Below, piece by piece: positions 8,941-17,447 of a stretch of DNA of 40,920 nt. The DNA is from Candidatus Ligilactobacillus faecavium. Its GTDB lineage: Bacteria > Bacillota > Bacilli > Lactobacillales > Lactobacillaceae. The notes under the pieces are model-generated. The model had not been told where the DNA came from and made no database searches. It was given only the letters and a program-made list of their open reading frames with translations. The stretch covers positions 1 to 40,920 of the forward strand of contig DWVG01000062.1 in NCBI GenBank assembly GCA_019120355.1. Reading direction: 5' to 3'. Position 1 is the first letter of the stretch. Every line of letters starts with the position of its first letter. The translations under genes were made by a program, and so were the position numbers.

Positions 8941-8968
8941 TTGTCATCTTTTCTTAGAGTGCTATAAT
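8941..8968 (+). promoter_or_regulatory. Promoter of the YjeM-type transporter gene
   Basis: TTGTCA (8941-8946) and TATAAT (8963-8968) are separated by 16 bases. This is close to the sigma-A consensus and 38 bases upstream of the start codon. Confidence 0.75.
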
Positions 8969-9006
8969 TTTACCTGTATATTTTAATTTGAAGGGAATTT
9001 TAATTC

Positions 9007-10509
9007 GTGGAATCATCATCGAAAACGAAAAAAATCGGTTTGGCGACCCTGGTAATGATGATCATTTCATCAATCTACGGGTTTGCCAACACGCCCCGGG
9101 CATTTATGCAGATGGGGTATGCAAGTATTATTTGGTACATTTTAGCAGCGTTGGTATTCTTCTTACCAGTTAGCTTGATGCTGGCCGAATACGGATCATC
9201 TTTTAAAGAAGCAAAGGGTGGAATTTATTCATGGCTTGAAGGGTCAATCGGTGAAAAATGGGCCTTTGTTGGGACTTTCATTTGGTTGGCAGCCTGGATT
9301 GTTTGGCTTGTTCAAACGGCTTCAAGTTTCTGTATCCCATTGTCATCAGTGATCTTTGGGAAAGATACAACTTCATCATGGCACTTATTCGGCTTATCTT
9401 CAGTTGAAACTTTGGGGGTAATCGGAATCGTTGGGGTCTTGATCGTAACGTTCTTCTCATCACGCGGAATGGATGCGATCGCAAAGGTTTCAACGGTCGG
9501 CGGAGCCTTTAACCTTGCTGTTAACGGTCTGTTCTTGATTATCAGTATTTTAGTTTTGGCCTTCAACCACGGCCACTTAGCACAACCGGTTAGCGGAATG
9601 AGTTCATTCATTCACTCACCAAATGCCCAATTTACAACGCCGATCGCGATGATTTCATTCATCGTTTATGCCATCTTCGCATACGGCGGAATGGAAACCA
9701 TGGGCGGAATCATGGATAGTTTGGATGAACCGGAAAAGACATTTCCACGCGGAATCTTGTTTGCAACGGCGATCATTGCAGTTGGTTACGCCTTAACGAT
9801 TTTCATGTGGGGCTTCAGTACAAACTGGCGGCACGTCTTTGGCGGCGGTCAAGTAACCCTTGGAAATGTTACATATGTTTTGATGGGGAACTTAGGGGTG
9901 GCATTCGGAAATGCGATCGGCGTTTCACATCACACCGCATTGTTATTCGGAAGTTTAATGACCCGGTTCACTGGCTTCAGTATTTTACTTGCCGTTATCG
10001 GAAGTTTCTTCATTATGACTTACTCACCGATCAAGTCATTCATTATGGGTTCAGACCCAGACTTATGGCCTGAAAAGGTTACGAAGTTGAACAAGGCTGG
10101 AATGCCGGCGTTTGCAATGTGGATCCAAGCAATCGTTGTTTGTGTCTTTATCTTCTTCATTTCATTTGGGGGTTCAGCTGCAAGCAAGTTCTTCACGATT
10201 TTGACGAACATGTCAAACGTATCAACAACGTTCCCATACTTATTCTTGGTAGGGGCTTTCCCATTCTTTAAGAAGTTGAAGGACATTGACCGTCCATTTG
10301 AGTTCTTTAAGAATAAGTTCTGGACAAATATGATCGTTGCATTGTGCTTGATCGTTCTTTCAGGCGGAATCTTGTTTACGATTATTCAACCAATTCTTGT
10401 TCATCAGTACAGTACCGCGTTTTGGACAGCAATCGGGCCGATCTTCTTCGGGGCCGTTGCATTGATCTTCTATGAAGTTTCAAGCCGGAAACGGGAAAAG
10501 AAAAATTAA
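9007..10509 (+). CDS. yjeM: YjeM-type glutamate/GABA-family amino-acid transporter, 500 aa
   Basis: This is an APC-superfamily permease with about twelve to thirteen hydrophobic segments. The N-terminal run (SSIYGFANTPRAFMQMGYAS, then EYGSSFKEAKGGIYSWLEGS) matches YjeM of the glutamate/GABA antiporter family in order and spacing, including the GFAN and GGIYSW motifs. The start is GTG: AAGGG lies eleven bases upstream, and the alternative frame from 8988 is not coding. The substrate is probably an amino acid or a related decarboxylation pair, but YjeM's substrate is not defined. It has its own promoter. The 3' end runs into repeat copy A, whose hairpin terminates it. Confidence 0.85.
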   Translation: MESSSKTKKIGLATLVMMIISSIYGFANTPRAFMQMGYASIIWYILAALVFFLPVSLMLAEYGSSFKEAKGGIYSWLEGSIGEKWAFVGTFIWLAAWIVWLVQTASSFCIPLSSVIFGKDTTSSWHLFGLSSVETLGVIGIVGVLIVTFFSSRGMDAIAKVSTVGGAFNLAVNGLFLIISILVLAFNHGHLAQPVSGMSSFIHSPNAQFTTPIAMISFIVYAIFAYGGMETMGGIMDSLDEPEKTFPRGILFATAIIAVGYALTIFMWGFSTNWRHVFGGGQVTLGNVTYVLMGNLGVAFGNAIGVSHHTALLFGSLMTRFTGFSILLAVIGSFFIMTYSPIKSFIMGSDPDLWPEKVTKLNKAGMPAFAMWIQAIVVCVFIFFISFGGSAASKFFTILTNMSNVSTTFPYLFLVGAFPFFKKLKDIDRPFEFFKNKFWTNMIVALCLIVLSGGILFTIIQPILVHQYSTAFWTAIGPIFFGAVALIFYEVSSRKREKKN

Positions 10510-10512
10510 TTA

Positions 10513-10680
10513 AGAAGGGTGACAAAACGTAAAAAACGAGTGTGGTGGAAGCGCGGATCATAGGTTTGGAGGTTTTTGAACTTCACTAGCTGCGCGTCGC
10601 AGCTCCGTTTGTTTTGGAACTCAATTATGCAGGGATAGCAAAGAGGTTGTGACTTATGTCACAACCTCTCTTTTTTTTTA
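10513..10680 (+). repeat. Dispersed repeat copy A (about 170 bp, plus orientation)
   Basis: This is the first of four copies in the window. The conserved blocks are GGTGACAAAACG at the left, GTGTGGTGGAAG, an inner hairpin AGCTGCG-CGT-CGCAGCT, CGTTTGTTTTGGAACTC, AATTATGC, and finally the GAGGTTGTGA hairpin. Copy B (12213-12392) and copy D (36496-36680) have the same blocks in inverted orientation; copy C (16148-16258) lacks the middle. It follows the yjeM stop and reaches the 3' end of a convergent gene. No coding capacity was seen. Confidence 0.8.
10640..10680. terminator. Terminator hairpin at the end of repeat copy A
   Basis: AGAGGTTGTGAC-TTAT-GTCACAACCTCT followed by T9 is a perfect 12-bp stem. 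It ends yjeM transcription and abuts the convergent 10681-10920 gene. Confidence 0.93.
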
Positions 10681-10920
10681 CTATTGGTTTTCTTTTTGCT
10701 TTTTCCGTGCTTTGATTTTGCGAATAATGTACTGAACAGCAATCGTTAATAACGAGCAGAACGTACTTAAAACGATAAAATCAAAGATCAATAAAATGAT
10801 CAGTTCCAGCGACATTTGCGGGTGGTGAATAAATTTTTGAACCGTAAATGCAAGGCAAGCGATCAATAACAGGGTATCAGCAATGAAAATCAGGATTAAA
10901 TTGCGTTTAAGATGTTTCAT
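10681..10920 (-). CDS. Small two-helix membrane protein, 79 aa, unknown
   Basis: A basic N-terminus (MKHLKRN) leads into helix 1 (about 8-30). Helix 2 lies at about 38-66, and the tail is highly basic (RKIKARKKQKENQ). Both termini are probably cytoplasmic. It lies 15 bases downstream of the 113-aa gene on the same strand with AGCAGGTGC as ribosome binding site, so the two probably form an operon. No family is recognised. Confidence 0.6.
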   Translation of the reverse strand: MKHLKRNLILIFIADTLLLIACLAFTVQKFIHHPQMSLELIILLIFDFIVLSTFCSLLTIAVQYIIRKIKARKKQKENQ

Positions 10921-10935
10921 TATTGCACCTGCTTT

Positions 10936-11277
10936 TTATTCGCTGCCGACGATGCTGCGGACTTGGGTCCCGAGATTTTCCCAGAATTGATATGCGTCAT
11001 CCTTGAAGTCATCTTCAAAGGTTTCAAATCCTTTCCGGGGAACGAGTTCACCGACCCGTTCGCTTTGAACGCCGCGCACCCACATTTTTTTATCTTGAAC
11101 ATCCCACAAAACAGTCCAGTAAGATTCTTCAAGGGCTTCGTTAAAAAGGTCTTGAGTTCCTGAAAGAACCGTGTCGCGTAAGACGCCTTCTTCAGTTGCA
11201 TCTGGATATCCATGAGCTTTAAGCCAAGATAACTTAGCGATTGCTTCAGGATAATCGTCAGGAATCATTGTAAACAT
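10936..11277 (-). CDS. Hypothetical soluble protein, 113 aa
   Basis: This is an acidic, Trp-rich soluble protein (DYPEAIAKLSWLKAHGYPDA and on). The ATG at 11275-11277 has AAGGAGGGATA six bases upstream, which selects this frame over the overlapping one that ends at 10920. The pattern of two short helices followed by a strand-rich middle (YWTVLWDVQDKKMWVRGV) recalls small acyl-hydrolase-leader or choloylglycine-associated proteins only vaguely, and I assign no function. It is upstream of the two-helix membrane protein gene and divergent from the Cof phosphatase gene. Confidence 0.6.
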   Translation of the reverse strand: MFTMIPDDYPEAIAKLSWLKAHGYPDATEEGVLRDTVLSGTQDLFNEALEESYWTVLWDVQDKKMWVRGVQSERVGELVPRKGFETFEDDFKDDAYQFWENLGTQVRSIVGSE

Positions 11278-11360
11278 AAATATCCCTCCTTAGAATATCT
11301 GTTTTCATTTTACAAAAAAATCTTAAAGAGTGAAAGATTATATGGTAAGCTAAAATTAAT

Positions 11361-11375
11361 TAGAAAACGATTTCA
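11361..11375 (+). promoter_or_regulatory. Candidate catabolite-responsive element (cre)
   Basis: TAGAAAACGATTTCA matches the CcpA consensus WTGNAANCGNWNNCW at 14 of 15 positions, with A for T at position 2. It lies 22 bases upstream of the HAD gene start, downstream of a plausible -10, so a bound CcpA could act as a roadblock. The overlapping CGATTT-CAA-AAATCG inverted repeat may be incidental. Confidence 0.45.
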
Positions 11376-11396
11376 AAAATCGCAGGAGGCTTTCTG

Positions 11397-12212
11397 ATGA
11401 AAATTAAAATGATTGCAACGGATATTGACGGAACATTGGTGACGGATGATAAACGAATCATGCCGCGGACCGTTGCCGCTCTTAAAGAAGCCCGGAAACG
11501 CGGAATTTACGTTGTGCTGTGCAGCGGTCGGCCGGTTTCAGGAATTCAAGACTATTTAACAGAGTTAGGGTTAACGGGGAATGACGACTATGCAATCACA
11601 TTTAACGGAGCGCAGGTAATGAATGTTGGCAAGCGCGAAGTTGTATTTGAAAATGGTCTGACTGATAAAGAATGCATTGATTTTATTAAAATGGCGGATG
11701 ATTTGGGAATCAAAAGTCAAGTCGTGACGCTGAACTCTGAAATTTACGTTACGAATCAAGACATCAGCAAGTACTCGGTTGAAGATGCTTTTTATACTCA
11801 CATGCCATTAAGGTATCGGCGGCTTGAAGATTTACCGACGGGGATGGATGCCGCGAAATTTATGTGGGTCGATCAAGCCCAAAAGATTGCGGCGCAACTT
11901 GACCAAATCCCTGAAGAACTTTATCAAAAGTACGCAATCGTCAGAAGTGCACCGTGGTTCTTGGAATTTAACAACGTGAACGCAACAAAAGGCCATGCAG
12001 TGTTGGAACTGGCAGCTCAGCTTGGAATCAAATCGGATGAGATTATGGTCGCGGGGGATGAAAACAATGACCTTTCAATGCTTGAACAGATTCCATTCAG
12101 CGTTGCGATGGGAAATGGAAACCCGCATGTGAAGGAAGCTGCTTCAGTGATTACGGAAGATAACAACCACGATGGCTTAGGGTTAGCGGTTGAAAAGTAT
12201 GTGTTGAATTAG
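11397..12212 (+). CDS. Cof-type HAD-IIB sugar phosphatase, 271 aa
   Basis: Motif I is DIDGTLVTDD (residues about 9-18, with the nucleophile and acid/base Asp). Motif II is SGRP (Ser near 43). A conserved Lys lies in the cap (NATKGHAVLEL, about 200). Motif III is AGDENNDLSML (about 219-229). The order and the 271-aa length fit the Cof/YidA subfamily with a C2 cap, which dephosphorylates sugar phosphates or FMN/PLP-like substrates in the cytoplasm. GCAGGAGGC provides the ribosome binding site. A cre-like site precedes it, and it lies upstream of the fructose operon but is separated by repeat copy B. Confidence 0.9.
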   Translation: MKIKMIATDIDGTLVTDDKRIMPRTVAALKEARKRGIYVVLCSGRPVSGIQDYLTELGLTGNDDYAITFNGAQVMNVGKREVVFENGLTDKECIDFIKMADDLGIKSQVVTLNSEIYVTNQDISKYSVEDAFYTHMPLRYRRLEDLPTGMDAAKFMWVDQAQKIAAQLDQIPEELYQKYAIVRSAPWFLEFNNVNATKGHAVLELAAQLGIKSDEIMVAGDENNDLSMLEQIPFSVAMGNGNPHVKEAASVITEDNNHDGLGLAVEKYVLN

Positions 12213-12246
12213 AAGAGGTTGTGATGTAAATCACAGCCTCTTTGCT
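12213..12246 (+). terminator. Terminator hairpin of the Cof gene (end of repeat B)
   Basis: AGAGGTTGTGAT-GTAA-ATCACAGCCTCT with one mismatch, followed by a short T3 run. The stem is strong but the U-tract is weak. Confidence 0.6.
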
Positions 12247-12392
12247 GTCTTCGCATAATCGAGCTCCAAAACAAACGAAGCTACGATGCGAAGCTAGTAA
12301 AGTTCGAAAATTTCCGAATCTCTGCTGCCGCGATTCGTTCGCTTTTCGGCTTCCACCACGGTCGTTTTTGATGTTTTGGCACACCTTCTTCT
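12213..12392 (-). repeat. Dispersed repeat copy B (about 180 bp, inverted)
   Basis: Read on the minus strand it gives GGTGTGCCAAAAC, CGTGGTGGAAGC, a stretch not aligned with A, then GCTTCGCATCGTAGCTTCG, TTTGTTTTGGAGCTCG, ATTATGCG and the GAGGCTGTGATTTACATCAC hairpin. The order is identical to copies A and D. The hairpin end abuts the Cof phosphatase stop; the other end lies about 40 bases before the fruR operator region. Confidence 0.8.
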
Positions 12393-12433
12393 TTTTTTGA
12401 TTACTTTTGCTCATTTTTTGAATAAAAATGAAT

Positions 12434-12463
12434 GAATTTGACTGAATGTGATTGAATTTGATT
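12434..12463 (+). promoter_or_regulatory. Three tandem 10-bp repeats, probable FruR operator
   Basis: GAATTTGACT, GAATGTGATT and GAATTTGATT lie head to tail, one helical turn apart, immediately before the fruR start region. DeoR-family repressors commonly bind such direct repeats upstream of their own operon. Assignment to FruR is inference from position. Confidence 0.6.
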
Positions 12464-12501
12464 ATTAATAATGCTAAACTATTGACGTGGAGGGAATGAA
12501 A

Positions 12502-13254
12502 GTGCTTGCAGAAGAACGGCAACAAATGATTTTGGAGATGCTGAAAGCCAATCAATTTGTGAAGGTTCAGGAAATTTGCGACCAAACCCACGGATCAGAA
12601 TCATCAGTCCGGCGCGACTTACAAACGCTTGAAGAGAAAGGAATGTTGGAACGGGTCCACGGGGGTGCAAAAATCAGTTATACCTTACAGAATGAACCGG
12701 ACATGTTTGGCAAAGCGTCCCAACATCCGCATGCCAAAGAGCTGATTGGTAAACAAGCAGCGCAGCATGTTAAACCCGAAGATGTGATTTTCCTTGATGC
12801 CGGAACAACGACCCTTGCAATGGTCGATTATTTACCGCAGAATCAAGGAATCACGGTGGTAACGAACGGAATTTTGCATGCTTCGGCTTTAGCGGAACGG
12901 CACATCAAAACGATTATGGTTGGCGGCCTTTTGAAAGAAACGACCAAAGCAATCGTTGGGGTCGATGCATTGAATCAGTTAAGCAAACTGCGATTTAATA
13001 AAGCATTCCTTGGAATCAACGGCATTGATCAGGATGGTTACACAACGCCAGATCCAGATGAAGCCGCAATTAAGGAACAGGCATTAACAAGCTCGCAGGC
13101 CACGTTTGTGCTTGCTGATTCATCGAAGTTTAATAAGGTATCCTTTGTGAACGTTGCCCCGTTAAATGCCGCAACGATCATCGTTGAAAAACTTCCGGCA
13201 AAGCTGCTTCATTCTTTTAAGAGTCAAACGAGAGTTGAGGAGGTTCAAGAATGA
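12502..13254 (+). CDS. fruR: DeoR-family fructose operon repressor FruR, 250 aa
   Basis: The N-terminal DeoR HTH (LAEERQQMILEMLKANQFVK, then SESSVRRDLQTLEEKGMLER) is followed by the GG-A motif and a sugar-phosphate-binding DeoRC domain (FLDAGTTT, MVGGLLKETTKAIVG, LADSSKF). The start is GTG 12502: GGAGGGA at 12489-12495 is well spaced from it but touches the in-frame ATG 12496, and family members begin MLxEER. The family senses fructose-1-phosphate and controls fruRKA. Its stop overlaps the fruK ATG as ATGA. Three direct repeats upstream probably form the operator. Confidence 0.92.
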   Translation: MLAEERQQMILEMLKANQFVKVQEICDQTHGSESSVRRDLQTLEEKGMLERVHGGAKISYTLQNEPDMFGKASQHPHAKELIGKQAAQHVKPEDVIFLDAGTTTLAMVDYLPQNQGITVVTNGILHASALAERHIKTIMVGGLLKETTKAIVGVDALNQLSKLRFNKAFLGINGIDQDGYTTPDPDEAAIKEQALTSSQATFVLADSSKFNKVSFVNVAPLNAATIIVEKLPAKLLHSFKSQTRVEEVQE

Positions 13255-14162
13255 TTTACACAGTTACGGTCAATCCATCAATTGACTATATCGTTCAGTT
13301 ACAAAATTTAACGCTTGGCGAAGTCAACCGGATGGATTATGACAACATGCTTCCCGGCGGTAAGGGAATCAACGTTTCGCGGATTCTTCAAGAACTTGGT
13401 CACGAAAGTGTTGCTTGGGGATTCTTAGGCGGCTTTACCGGCAACTTTGTCGAAGATGCATTGAAGAAGGTCGGCTTGAAATCTGACTTCACTTCAATTA
13501 AGGGGAATACCCGAATCAACGTTAAGATTAAGGCCCAAGAAGAAACCGAAATTAACGGTAAGGGCCCGCAATTATCAGCTGACGAACTTGATCAGTTCAA
13601 GGCAAAATTTGATAACTTAACGGCAGATGACACGGTCGTGTTTGCTGGCAGTCTTCTTCCTGGATTGGGTGATGATTTTTACTTCGATTTGATCAAGATC
13701 ATCCGGTCAAAGGACGCTCAATTTGTAATTGATACGACGGGTGACAGCTTGTTGAAGACGTTGCCGGAACACCCATTAGTTGTTAAACCGAATAACCATG
13801 AATTAGCTGAAATGTTTCACGTGAAATTCAACGGGATGGATGACATCGTGAAATATGCCAAGAAGTTGCTTGAGATGGGTGCTCAACACGTATTGATCTC
13901 AATGGCAGGCGATGGCGGCTTAATGGTTACGAAGGATAAGGTTTACCGTTCATTAGCACCAAAGGGAACGGTCATCAATTCTGTTGGGGCCGGCGATTCA
14001 ATGCTTGCTGGTTTTACCGGAACGTTTGCTGAAACCAGGGATCCAGTCGAAGCATTCCGGTATGGTCTTGCGAGCGGATCAGCCACCGCATTTTCTGAAG
14101 ATTTGGCAACCCGCGCCAAAATCGATGAAATTTTGCCGCAAATCAAAATTACAGAATACTAA
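13251..14162 (+). CDS. fruK: 1-phosphofructokinase, 303 aa
   Basis: This is a PfkB-family kinase. MIYTVTVNPSIDYIVQL is the typical FruK start. The substrate loop PGGKGINVSRIL lies around residues 36-47. The C-terminal PfkB signature VGAGDSMLAGF (about 245-255) contains the catalytic Asp. It phosphorylates fructose-1-phosphate to fructose-1,6-bisphosphate in the cytoplasm, using the product of the downstream PTS transporter. GAGGAGGTTC ahead of the ATG lies within the fruR coding end, and the two genes overlap by four bases. The length is normal. Confidence 0.95.
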   Translation: MIYTVTVNPSIDYIVQLQNLTLGEVNRMDYDNMLPGGKGINVSRILQELGHESVAWGFLGGFTGNFVEDALKKVGLKSDFTSIKGNTRINVKIKAQEETEINGKGPQLSADELDQFKAKFDNLTADDTVVFAGSLLPGLGDDFYFDLIKIIRSKDAQFVIDTTGDSLLKTLPEHPLVVKPNNHELAEMFHVKFNGMDDIVKYAKKLLEMGAQHVLISMAGDGGLMVTKDKVYRSLAPKGTVINSVGAGDSMLAGFTGTFAETRDPVEAFRYGLASGSATAFSEDLATRAKIDEILPQIKITEY

Positions 14163-14180
14163 TTAAAGGAGGGAAAAATC

Positions 14181-16145
14181 ATGGATATTCGCAAGTTATT
14201 GATGAAGGATATCATGATCATGAACCTGAAAGCCACAACTAAGGCTGGAGTTATTGATGAAATGGTTCATCACTACTACGAAAAGGGAATCATCAATGAT
14301 GAAGAACTTTACAAAAAAGATATTTTAAAGCGTGAAGAAGAAGGCTCAACTGGAATGGGCGATGGAATTGCGATTCCGCACGCACACGATAAGGCAGTTA
14401 ATAAACCAGCCGTAATGTTTGCGCGCAGCGTTAAAGGGGTCGACTATGATTCGATGGATGGTCAACCAGCGCACCTCTTCTTCATGATTGCTGCTCCTGA
14501 AGGCGGCGACAATACTCACTTGCAGGCTTTAGCCGCATTGTCGCAAGTTTTGATGAATCCGGACGTTGTTGCAGCATTAAAGAAAGCTGATACGCCGGAC
14601 AAAGTTCAAGCCATCTTTGCCAAGGCCGTTGCCGAAAAGGAAGCTGAAAACAAGGCTGAAGAAGAAGCGGAAAAACAAGCTCTAGCTTCAAGCGATAAGC
14701 CATATATCGTTGGGGTAACAGCATGTCCAAACGGAATTGCCCACACTTACATGGCTGAAGAAAACTTGAAGAAAACGGCCAAGAAGATGGGCGTTGACAT
14801 CAAGATCGAAACAAATGGTTCAGAAGGGGTTAAACATGAATTAACTGCTGATGAAATCAAGCGTGCCAAAGGGGTTATCATTGCGGCCGACAAGAAGGTT
14901 AAGATGGCCCGGTTTGATGGCAAGCACTTAGTTAATAAGCCAGTTACTGCCGGAATCAAAGAACCGGAAGCATTGATTCAAGAAATCTTGGATGAAAAAG
15001 CTCCAGTCTTCCACGCAACTGGTGATGAAGGTGAAACCGCCGAAGAATCATCAAACGGCGGCGTATGGGCTAACATCTACAAGCAGTTAATGAACGGAAT
15101 TTCACACATGTTACCGTTCGTTATCGGCGGTGGGATCTTAATGGCCCTTTCATTTGTTGTTGAAAACTACATGGGCGGAAGCCACAGCTTGGCATTCAAG
15201 TTCTTGAACAATGCCGGGAATATGGCCTTTGCTTTCATGGTTCCGGTTCTTGCCGGATACATTGCTGAAGCAATCGGCGATCAACCAGCTTTGATGCCAG
15301 GGTTCGTCGGCGGTTTCATGGCAATGGTCTACAAGGGTTCATTTGGTGGCGTCTACCAAGCTAACTTCCATGCCAATGCCGGAGCATGTGCTGGATTCTT
15401 AGGTGGAATCGCCGCCGGCTTCATTGCTGGATACATTATGGTTGGCTTGAAGAAGTTATTTGCCAAGTTGCCAAAATCAGTTGAAGGAATGAAACCAATG
15501 CTGATTTACCCAATCCTTGGATTACTGCTGATTGCTTTGATCATGTTCTTCATCATCAACCCAATCTTCTCAGGCATTAACTTGGTAATTACGCACTTCT
15601 TGAACAGCATGGGAACCGGAAACCTTGTTCTATTGACAATGATTCTTGCAGGAATGATGTCAATCGATATGGGCGGCCCATTCAACAAAGCAGCTTATGT
15701 TTTCGCTTCAGGTGCATTTGCTAACGACCCACACTCAACAACTGCTGCCATTTTAATGGCTGCCGTTATGGTTGGGGGAATGGTTCCGCCATTTGCAACG
15801 GCAATCGGAACGGTCTTATTCAAGAACAAGTTTACTAAGCAAGAACGTCAAGCCGGGGTAACCAACTGGGTTCTTGGATTCTCATTCATTACTGAAGGGG
15901 CAATTCCATTCGCAACGGCTGACCCATTGCGCGTTATTCCATCATGTATCGTCGGTTCAGCAGTCGGCGGTGCAATCGTTGGCTTAATGAAGATCGGTGT
16001 CCCGGCTCCTCACGGTGGTTTATGGGTAACTCCATTAGCAACTAACTGGTGGGCATACATCTTAGCAACCGTAATTGGTTCAATTGTTGCCGGAATCATT
16101 ATGGGCTTGATCAAGAAGAAAGTTTCAGAAGATCCGTATGAATAA
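14181..16145 (+). CDS. fruA: Fructose-specific PTS transporter EIIABC, 654 aa
   Basis: The EIIA domain (about 1-150) carries the phosphorylated His in GIAIPHAHD (His67). A Glu/Ala/Lys-rich linker (150-170) leads to the EIIB domain (about 175-275), with the phosphocysteine in GVTACPNGIAHT (Cys182). The EIIC membrane domain (about 295-645) contains GGGILMALSF, PGFVGGF, FITEGAIPFA and about eight to ten hydrophobic segments. It imports fructose with phosphorylation at C1. It is 18 bases after fruK with AAAGGAGGG, and is the last gene of the operon. Repeat copy C and its hairpin follow. Confidence 0.95.
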   Translation: MDIRKLLMKDIMIMNLKATTKAGVIDEMVHHYYEKGIINDEELYKKDILKREEEGSTGMGDGIAIPHAHDKAVNKPAVMFARSVKGVDYDSMDGQPAHLFFMIAAPEGGDNTHLQALAALSQVLMNPDVVAALKKADTPDKVQAIFAKAVAEKEAENKAEEEAEKQALASSDKPYIVGVTACPNGIAHTYMAEENLKKTAKKMGVDIKIETNGSEGVKHELTADEIKRAKGVIIAADKKVKMARFDGKHLVNKPVTAGIKEPEALIQEILDEKAPVFHATGDEGETAEESSNGGVWANIYKQLMNGISHMLPFVIGGGILMALSFVVENYMGGSHSLAFKFLNNAGNMAFAFMVPVLAGYIAEAIGDQPALMPGFVGGFMAMVYKGSFGGVYQANFHANAGACAGFLGGIAAGFIAGYIMVGLKKLFAKLPKSVEGMKPMLIYPILGLLLIALIMFFIINPIFSGINLVITHFLNSMGTGNLVLLTMILAGMMSIDMGGPFNKAAYVFASGAFANDPHSTTAAILMAAVMVGGMVPPFATAIGTVLFKNKFTKQERQAGVTNWVLGFSFITEGAIPFATADPLRVIPSCIVGSAVGGAIVGLMKIGVPAPHGGLWVTPLATNWWAYILATVIGSIVAGIIMGLIKKKVSEDPYE

Positions 16146-16147
16146 AA

Positions 16148-16258
16148 AGAAAGAGTAACAAAACGTTCAAGACGAGCTTCGTTTGTTTTGAAACCCGATT
16201 ATATGAAAAGCAGATAAAAAGAGGATGTGACTGCAAAGTCACATCCTCTTTTTGTGTC
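16148..16258 (+). repeat. Dispersed repeat copy C (short, about 110 bp, plus orientation)
   Basis: Only the ends of the element are present: AGTAACAAAACG and AAGACGAG at the left, then GCTTCGTTTGTTTTGAAACC, GATTATATG, and the hairpin GAGGATGTGA...TCACATCCTC. The central part (GTGGTGGAAG to CTAGCT of copies A, B and D) is missing, consistent with an internal deletion. It sits between fruA and the convergent DUF1002 gene. Confidence 0.7.
16216..16256. terminator. Terminator hairpin of fruA (end of repeat C)
   Basis: AAAAAGAGGATGTGACT-GCAA-AGTCACATCCTCTTTTT is a perfect stem of about 17 bp with A and T runs at its base, usable from both directions. Confidence 0.95.
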
Positions 16259-16271
16259 TTATTAAATGAAA

Positions 16272-17315
16272 TTAATTCCAGCCAAATAAACTCTTGATCC
16301 AATCAATGAACCGTTCAAACCAGTTCTTGGCTTCTTGCGCAGCAGCTTGACCTTGTTTGCTGTTCATCCAGTTTTTGGCTTTATTCATCAAATTCCCGGT
16401 TGAATCTTTAACGTTTTGAATCGTGTTGTCAACGTTCTTAGTGTATGATTTATCAGCTGAAATTGGTGAATTTTGGAAATTGATCAACGCATTGGTGATC
16501 TGTTCCTTTTGGTTATTCGTTGTTTCATTTGCGATTCCATGTTCAGCTAAAGCCTTATTCAACATGGCTTGAATATCCTGCTTAGTTGCAAGATCTTGAC
16601 CGTTATTTTGTTGTTTTTGTTGTGAAATTTGCTTTGAAACTTCACCAACGGCAGCCATTAACTGACCAGGATACTTAGTATTGTTCTTGTTGGCATCGAT
16701 TGCTGATTGGGTCGCGTTCAGCATTTGGTTAGCACTGGCAGTATTTTGAGTATTCAATTGAATCCCGTTAGCTGCAAGGGCTTCGTAAACGCCGGTTAAA
16801 GCTGATTCCCCGGAAACGGGCCGGTTGGCAGTTACAACGATCGTGACGTCAGTCACCCCGGCCATTTGAGCAACCATGGCATATTGTTGGGCTGTTACTT
16901 CGGTAATGTTGTTATCGCCCTGGTAGTCTTTGATGTTGACCTTGACCCCTGAACCAGGATCACTTGGAGCGATCGCAACGGAACTGATCATTGCGGCATT
17001 TGTCGTGTCAGATGTTCCGTTGGCAATGTACTTATTGTAGTCAGCAGCCGTTGCGGTCAGTTCCTTAAATGACGAGTCAACGCCAAAAATCTTGTTTAAT
17101 TGTGAACGGACTTCACTTGAAGTTCCGGCCCCATAGACAACGTATGCTGAGCTTAAAGTTTTATCATTATTTGATTGACTGTTAGTGTTCGTGTTTGAGT
17201 CGGTTTGTTCGGTTTGCGCAGCTTGAATTTGGTTAAGAACCGTTGGTGCAGTTCCCATTAAGGTAATTGCCGCACTGGCAGTTACAATTGTTTTCCAGAT
17301 AGTTTTCTTTTTCAT
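16272..17315 (-). CDS. Secreted DUF1002 family protein, 347 aa
   Basis: The signal peptide (residues 1-33, KKK then a hydrophobic core, ending IQAAQ) is followed by an Asn/Gln/Ser/Thr-rich linker (34-52). The DUF1002 domain starts at about 55 with AYVVYGAGTSSEVRSQLNKI. MVAQMAGVTDVTIVVTANRP (about 150-170) and the SALTGVYEALAANGI stretch are typical. The C-terminus has helices ending in FERFIDWIKSLFGWN. No LPXTG or lipobox is present, so it is probably released or envelope-associated. GAAAGGAGAAG gives a strong ribosome binding site. The function of the family is unknown. It is convergent with fruA and divergent from pnuC. Confidence 0.88.
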   Translation of the reverse strand: MKKKTIWKTIVTASAAITLMGTAPTVLNQIQAAQTEQTDSNTNTNSQSNNDKTLSSAYVVYGAGTSSEVRSQLNKIFGVDSSFKELTATAADYNKYIANGTSDTTNAAMISSVAIAPSDPGSGVKVNIKDYQGDNNITEVTAQQYAMVAQMAGVTDVTIVVTANRPVSGESALTGVYEALAANGIQLNTQNTASANQMLNATQSAIDANKNNTKYPGQLMAAVGEVSKQISQQKQQNNGQDLATKQDIQAMLNKALAEHGIANETTNNQKEQITNALINFQNSPISADKSYTKNVDNTIQNVKDSTGNLMNKAKNWMNSKQGQAAAQEAKNWFERFIDWIKSLFGWN

Positions 17316-17447
17316 CGCGCTTCTCCTTTCAAATATAGTTTGATTTTATCACTTTTTGGCATTGAACGGACGAATTTTACGAACCGTTTCAAGAATAAAA
17401 ATTAGGAAAGGGCCGAAAGATGATTAACACAATATATAGATTTTTAG

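Noticed and set aside
10513-10680. T-box, riboswitch or tRNA-like RNA in the space after yjeM
   Set aside because: There is no T-box sequence or tRNA cloverleaf. The same blocks recur in three other places in both orientations, so a dispersed repeat explains it better.
10920-11213. 97-aa minus-strand frame overlapping the 113-aa gene
   Set aside because: The competing 113-aa frame has an AAGGAGGGATA ribosome binding site before its ATG. The 97-aa frame has none and is an out-of-frame shadow.
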